Of a stretch of 61,006 bases of DNA, positions 47,901 to 53,900 are shown piece after piece. Position 1 is the first letter of the stretch. The number at the start of each line of letters is the position of its first letter. Origin of the DNA: Priapulus caudatus. Its lineage: Eukaryota > Priapulida > Priapulimorpha > Priapulimorphida > Priapulidae. Below the pieces are notes generated by a model. It made no database searches, was not told the DNA's origin, and saw nothing but the letters and a program-made list of their open reading frames with translations. The position numbers and the translations under genes are program-made. The DNA lies in contig NW_014577792.1 of assembly GCF_000485595.1 (NCBI RefSeq), forward strand, positions 8,370 through 69,375, written 5' to 3'.

Positions 47901-50900
47901 GTATCCCCGTATAACTCTTCTGTGCAGGGATGTCGTCCTTCACGTTAATCTTCAGACTGAGCCCCGGACAGAGTCCGTAGTCCTCCTCGTCCCGCATGAA
48001 GGCACAACTCTCTTCCCTCAACATCTGTTTAGCAGTACCCTGCTGCTCCTCGTCTAGGTGCGCCAGGTCGATGGGTGGGTCCCACAGCTCAGCTGTATTT
48101 ACCACTTGGTTCACCACACCCCGAGGAAGGCCTCCGAAAATTCTCTTGTCACCCACAACGGCTGACTCTCCCTCAATCAGAGCCTCCATGACGTTAAAAC
48201 CCACAATGGGTTCCGGCAGGGGTCCGGTGGCAACTAGGAACGGCACCTCTACCACGCACGAATGGTCGCCATCAAACATGCCTCGACTTGAATTTCCATC
48301 CCTACGATGGGAATCTTTGTTGCTAGAGGCAGACTTAATCAATGGCCGTCAGCACCTCCCGATACGCCGGACCGATAGTTAGGGAACTCCCTCAGCATTC
48401 GGTGTTGACATAGATAGCCGGCTGCTGCCGGTGCCCACAAGAACTGGGTACTCCTGCCTCCAGGTAAGGTGACGACCAACCTTTCTTCCATAACTCGTGG
48501 GCCACCTTCCAACCCTAATCCCGTCGCCGATGGAAAATGCGGCTTACTGGAGGTTCCACCTGCCTGGTGCCCCGCCAGGCAGATGGGCCATGCCGTTTCC
48601 CGCTGTACTGCATTCCTTAGCACCGTGGCCAGTACTTGTGCCAGCACCTTGAAACAGTGATTACACCTCTATGCTGTCTCCTGGCAACCCGCAGCCAACA
48701 CGTCCTCTTCTTACTCGACCTTTGACTTGTCTCGCTCCTCTGGGGCTGCCAAGCGCTCCTCCTGCCTCAGCTCACTCAGCTCCTTCTGAGCATACTCCTT
48801 ACACTCCTTGTCTTCCAGCCTCAAGTTCCTGACTTATAAAGCAGACTTTCGCGCTTTTGTTATGTTAGGCCGCACCTTCTGTCAGCAGGGCCTTTGCTTC
48901 GCAACCTCGCAGAAGTTACAGTTATCTGAGCACCCGGTGGTAACGACCTCATCATCACACTGAGGGATCCCTCTGTAGCCCAGTCCCCAGCGAATGTCCA
49001 GTCCATCCATAGGTCCCTTGTGTAGCACCTCCATTTACTGCGCTGGATACCATCACCGCTCAGGAGAATCATGGGGATGCTCATTGGCCCGTTGGACCGC
49101 TGAGCACAGGCTCGGTAAGCGCGGCGTCCGACTTGTAAGCACGGTAAAGCCCATACCCTCCAATTAGGCGAGTCCCTTCGCCCTACCAAAAGGCTGACTT
49201 AGACTTCGACGCTATCGCCCTACCAACGCCCTGGACTAATTCCCTTTCTCCATACCCCCTCCTCTCGCGCCCTGCCAGCTGACGTAGCGACGGGCAATAT
49301 GAGAGGGCTAGGGTCACAGCAGCTCTACCAACCTTACCCACAATGACAAAGCTTCTGAGGTGACCGACGGTCCGGCAGCCGGCGGGCTCACCTGCAGCTG
49401 TCTCATCAGCTCGTTAGCATGCGATCTGTTCCAGCTGAGGCTCCACCACACGTTGCCAGGTCCATGATTGTACGAGCAGGGCCGGCGGACTGCTGTTCCT
49501 CGTACCGCCGACAGCGGCGGCATCGCGGTCCGCCTCGATCATCTGGACTGCTATCCAGAGGCCCCACATTGCGCCAAATTTACGAGTAATACGTGTAACA
49601 AGAATACAGCCTCCGGGATCAGGCTCGCCTTCTGCGTTATAATACCTCACGGCGGAGGATTTCCAGTAAAACACAACTCAGTCTTAATTAAAACTCGATT
49701 CTCAAAAACCTCGTCATCTCACAAAAGCACTCTCCTTTCTCGCGCCCTCGCGTCACCTCGCGCGTAACAACACGCCCGCCAAGGACCATCTTCTCATGAA
49801 ACAACTAAAACGGCAACAACTACGTAACAATATACGAAACCGCACAAATTAGATAAATACTAGGGATACCCGCAGCCCGCGGAACAGTGGCGGCTGCAGT
49901 TGGTGACCCTTGGTGAAAGGAAAACCAAAAAATCTCACATCTATCTATCCATGGACCATCCAGACCATTACATCCAGTCGCCATCCGCATCCCATCCCCA
50001 TCGCATCGCATCGGCCATCATCCCCACTCCAAGCTCTCACAAACAGTAAAAATAATAAGAAATCAAAAGATAAAAGACATTCAATATAAAAAAGTTAAAA
50101 TAAGACTACAAAGAGAAAACGAAAAAGGGGAAATAAGTTCCCGAGCGGACTCGGAACCGGAGCCCGGAGGAACGATTCTAGATAGCCACGCGCCATTAAG
50201 GTATACCATGGATCGCACAGCCTACGGCTATCTGGATCACGCGCCATCTATATGAAAGACTTTAATGAATTTTAATATTTTAACTTTTAAAATGTTGTTC
50301 CGCCAGATACACGCCAGCCCCCAGACGGCGATCTGAAAAGATTTAGTGTCTTCTAGGTGGCGAGATCTAGTTATCGCAGACGGACCTAGATTGGGTGAAC
50401 AACTTATATATTCTAAATAGATATCTATCAGGAGCCCGTTAAATGTGATAGTGTGTGTCCAAAAATGTCATCGCGATAAAAAAGCAGGATGCGCTAAAAG
50501 TCGGTATTAACGTGGCATATGAGCAAAAAAATGGGGTCAACAGACAAACAACATCTAAAAAGGGCTCATCGGCGTTAATCGGTTCCACGGTATATGTTCA
50601 AAGAAACAACACAAATATACCTTGCTAGAAGTAAATTAATCGGGAGGACAAAGCGTAAGTGACAGAATTATCAGTTAATTTAATACCAGAATTATCAGCA
50701 CAAAAGTGGAGGTATGACAGGCTGACGATTTCATACGTGACCGATCCGATAGATGCTGGAGTTTCTTAAGGATTGAGCCAGAGGGGGAGTAAGCTCATAG
50801 CGTTGTCGTAACAGGACACAGGATCGTACCAGTATATATTATACCACGTTACCAGAACTGACTAACATGAATGTACCCTACCCAACTAACCCACGCCTAA

Positions 50901-53900
50901 CCCGAAACGCCTAACATCTATACCCTACACCTAACCCAAACATACTCATAATAAAATATCAACATATAACAAACAACCTAAAACACCGCGGGTCTAATCG
51001 TATACCTGTTACGACAACGACCCTTCGTGCGTGAGTATATGGTCAGCAAGAACATTATAACATGAAATTTTCTGCAAAACATGTTATATGTAGAATATTA
51101 GTGATTTCAAGTAATAATTATGTAACTTCATGAGCTACTAAATCATCACAGGCACCAATTGATAAAGAGCATTACTTTACATTTAAGTAATACTGATGTC
51201 AAATATTCAATACTCTGATTTTAAGCAGCGCCAGCTCTTTGATACTATATATTTTGTGTACTTTTATATGATGTATACATGTCTAATGTTTAAGTACTTT
51301 TCTAGGAATACCCGAGTACAACTGCAATATATCGAAGGAAAAGGTGCTGTTGAACTTTCGATACACACACGAGACAATGGGGCAAATGCCATTTACAGAC
51401 CGTGAGGGTACGCAATAAAAGAAGCTACGTTCTTCTTCTGGGGAGGACTACCAGTACCAGCTAGGCTATGTTCAGGAACCTGTATTCCTGCAGACTATTA
51501 CAGTGTGGTGCAGCATTAGGTGTGAATAATGAATCCATAATTGTTTTGAGCTATATGTACTATGTAGTAATGAAAAATACTATCCAGCAGTGCTTTCATA
51601 TAATTTGTCTAAAGTTATGACCCCTTGGGGGATATATTTGCATGATATAACAGGTATGTGTGTGACACAGTCTGCCGAAAGTAAATCATCAGTTAATCAG
51701 CTTTGGAGTATAATGTGCAATACCATCTATTGCTGGATAGCTTTATGTGTGTCATCCGTCACATCTTTTCTAAGACATCATTATCCAGAGTAGCATGGTA
51801 GAGATGAACTTTATTCTGCAGCTAATGGTGCAAAATCCCTTGCTTACATATCTGGTGCGGATATTTATTGGTCTGTGTAGGACTTATGCCTTACTGTGGG
51901 GTCGTCATTGATATGGAAACGCTTGATTTACGACTCAACCTGAAAGAAAGTACATATGAGGAGGCATATAACAGCACTACATTTAAACCGCACAAGAATG
52001 CTGGCTTGGAATTCAAGAAAAAAATGTTTATGTACGTATTTTTATATAATTATGTTGTCTTTAGACTTGCACTGAAAGATAGCAATACATATGGATGTTA
52101 TGCATACAGGATTTGGTGCCACAAAATTAGTTTTGCTAGGCCACATTTAGCCTCGATTTGAATTTTGGTTTATACTGTTTAGTCCTGGTTAAAAATTTGG
52201 TGAAGATGTATCAGGGGTAGAAATTAACTTTTGAACACGGGAGTCCAACGGACTCCCTACCCTCAAAAAGAGGGAGTCTGCAGTCTTGAGGTTTAAAATT
52301 AAAGATATTAACAATAACGCATGTGCTTATTTTTAAGATTCATGCGGTTGCACATCTGCCAAATTTTCTTTGGACATTTGTTGAAAAAATACGGTAATTC
52401 CATGAGGCCGTGCTTCGGAACGAACTAGTTAGTATGGCAGAATGTTCAGGGAGTATTTGACTCCGGACTCCCGTTAATTTCGCAGCCTGATGTATATTAT
52501 ATGAGCCCTGATGAGGAAGTTGATAAAATGTGATGCTTAATTGTAATACATATGATTCTGCCATTTATTTTGCAGGCAGTTGGCATTGAAGGTAACTCCT
52601 CTCACATTAGACGTGGCCATGCACCATTCTATGGAAGCTTACATCAGCAATCTGTACCGGCTGCTGCTCTTCATCCACCAGCGCTTCTACGTCTACACAC
52701 GGCAACTGCGCGTGAAACCAGCAGCGAACCCAAAGTTCTACCATAGTATGCTACATAAACTATTCTCCTTAAAACTAAACCTCGTGCATACACAGAATGT
52801 ATACATATATACGTTAAACAGGTGTGAAATGTGCACATGTGGTGCATATGGGGGCATAATAATCATATGGTACCAATGTAACTTTATAAGCACAGACTTT
52901 TCCTGGTTCGATAGAATGGATTCTGTGGATATAATTTACAATTTTACGTAAAAAGGCATTAAAAAATTCCTTTCAATTCACCAACAGGGGTGATACTGCA
53001 GTTGGCAACTCAGATACATAGACTGGGCGTGAGAGCTGTGAAGAGGATACCTTGGCAGAGTGAGCCGGTGGAGTTCCCTGTGTGTCTGAGCTATATAACA
53101 TGGTATGTCTCATGTGTAAGATAAGAATATCACCTGACCCTAGACCCTATATACTGTATTATAACTACATTATTTCATTGTCTTTTCTGCCAGCCTAACT
53201 GATGAGGGAGGCAATGAATTTTTATACATACATGTATACTAAATCTTGTATCTGCAATTTCTCCAGTGGACAAGCTACACACTGGTATAATCATGATACC
53301 CCCTGCCAACGAAGTTAGGGGGGGGGGTATACTGGAATCACCCTGTCTGTCTGTGTATCTGTCTGTCTGTCCGACACCAGCCTTGTGCGCAGATCTCCTC
53401 GAAAGGTACTGGACCGATTTCAACCATATTTGGTACACATCATCAGTACCCAAGGTAGTTGTCGACCTGCGATTAATTTTTTGCGTCCGACATTTTCGGA
53501 AAGATTTATGGCCGTTTTCCGTAAACATATCCATTTGGTTATATATGACATGCTGACGCCATCTAGTGGATTATTTCATACATAACTGCCCAGCCACTAT
53601 CGAGTCGTTGATAGCTCCCACACGTGTACAATCAAATACCCTGGCCGGCCGCCTTCAGATGAGTGCACATAAATAACAGCCCCACGTGTGGTTATAATCC
53701 ACTATTACCTACACACCAATCATCGTTGATTTCATATGTACCTGCCCAGCCACTACATACTGAGTCATAAGTGTCTATAGTAGGCCTAACCAGAGAGACA
53801 TGATACAAGATTGCGTGGCACAGCTTTGCTGTTGATCCTAAACGCTGCGCGCGCAGTTTCGCGGGATATGCGCACGCGAACGCGGGGATGTTCAAGTATC

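Larger units (their letters stand above)
45866..51169. repeat. Second long direct duplication, unit B (5.3 kb)
   Basis: Counterpart of 40534-45865. It starts in integrase directly after the intron sequence CACCAATTGATAAAGAGA; the same intron sequence recurs at its end, CACCAATTGATAAAGAGC, and then continues normally. Clean from 45866 to about 47900, then increasingly indel-rich to 51020. Confidence 0.9.
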
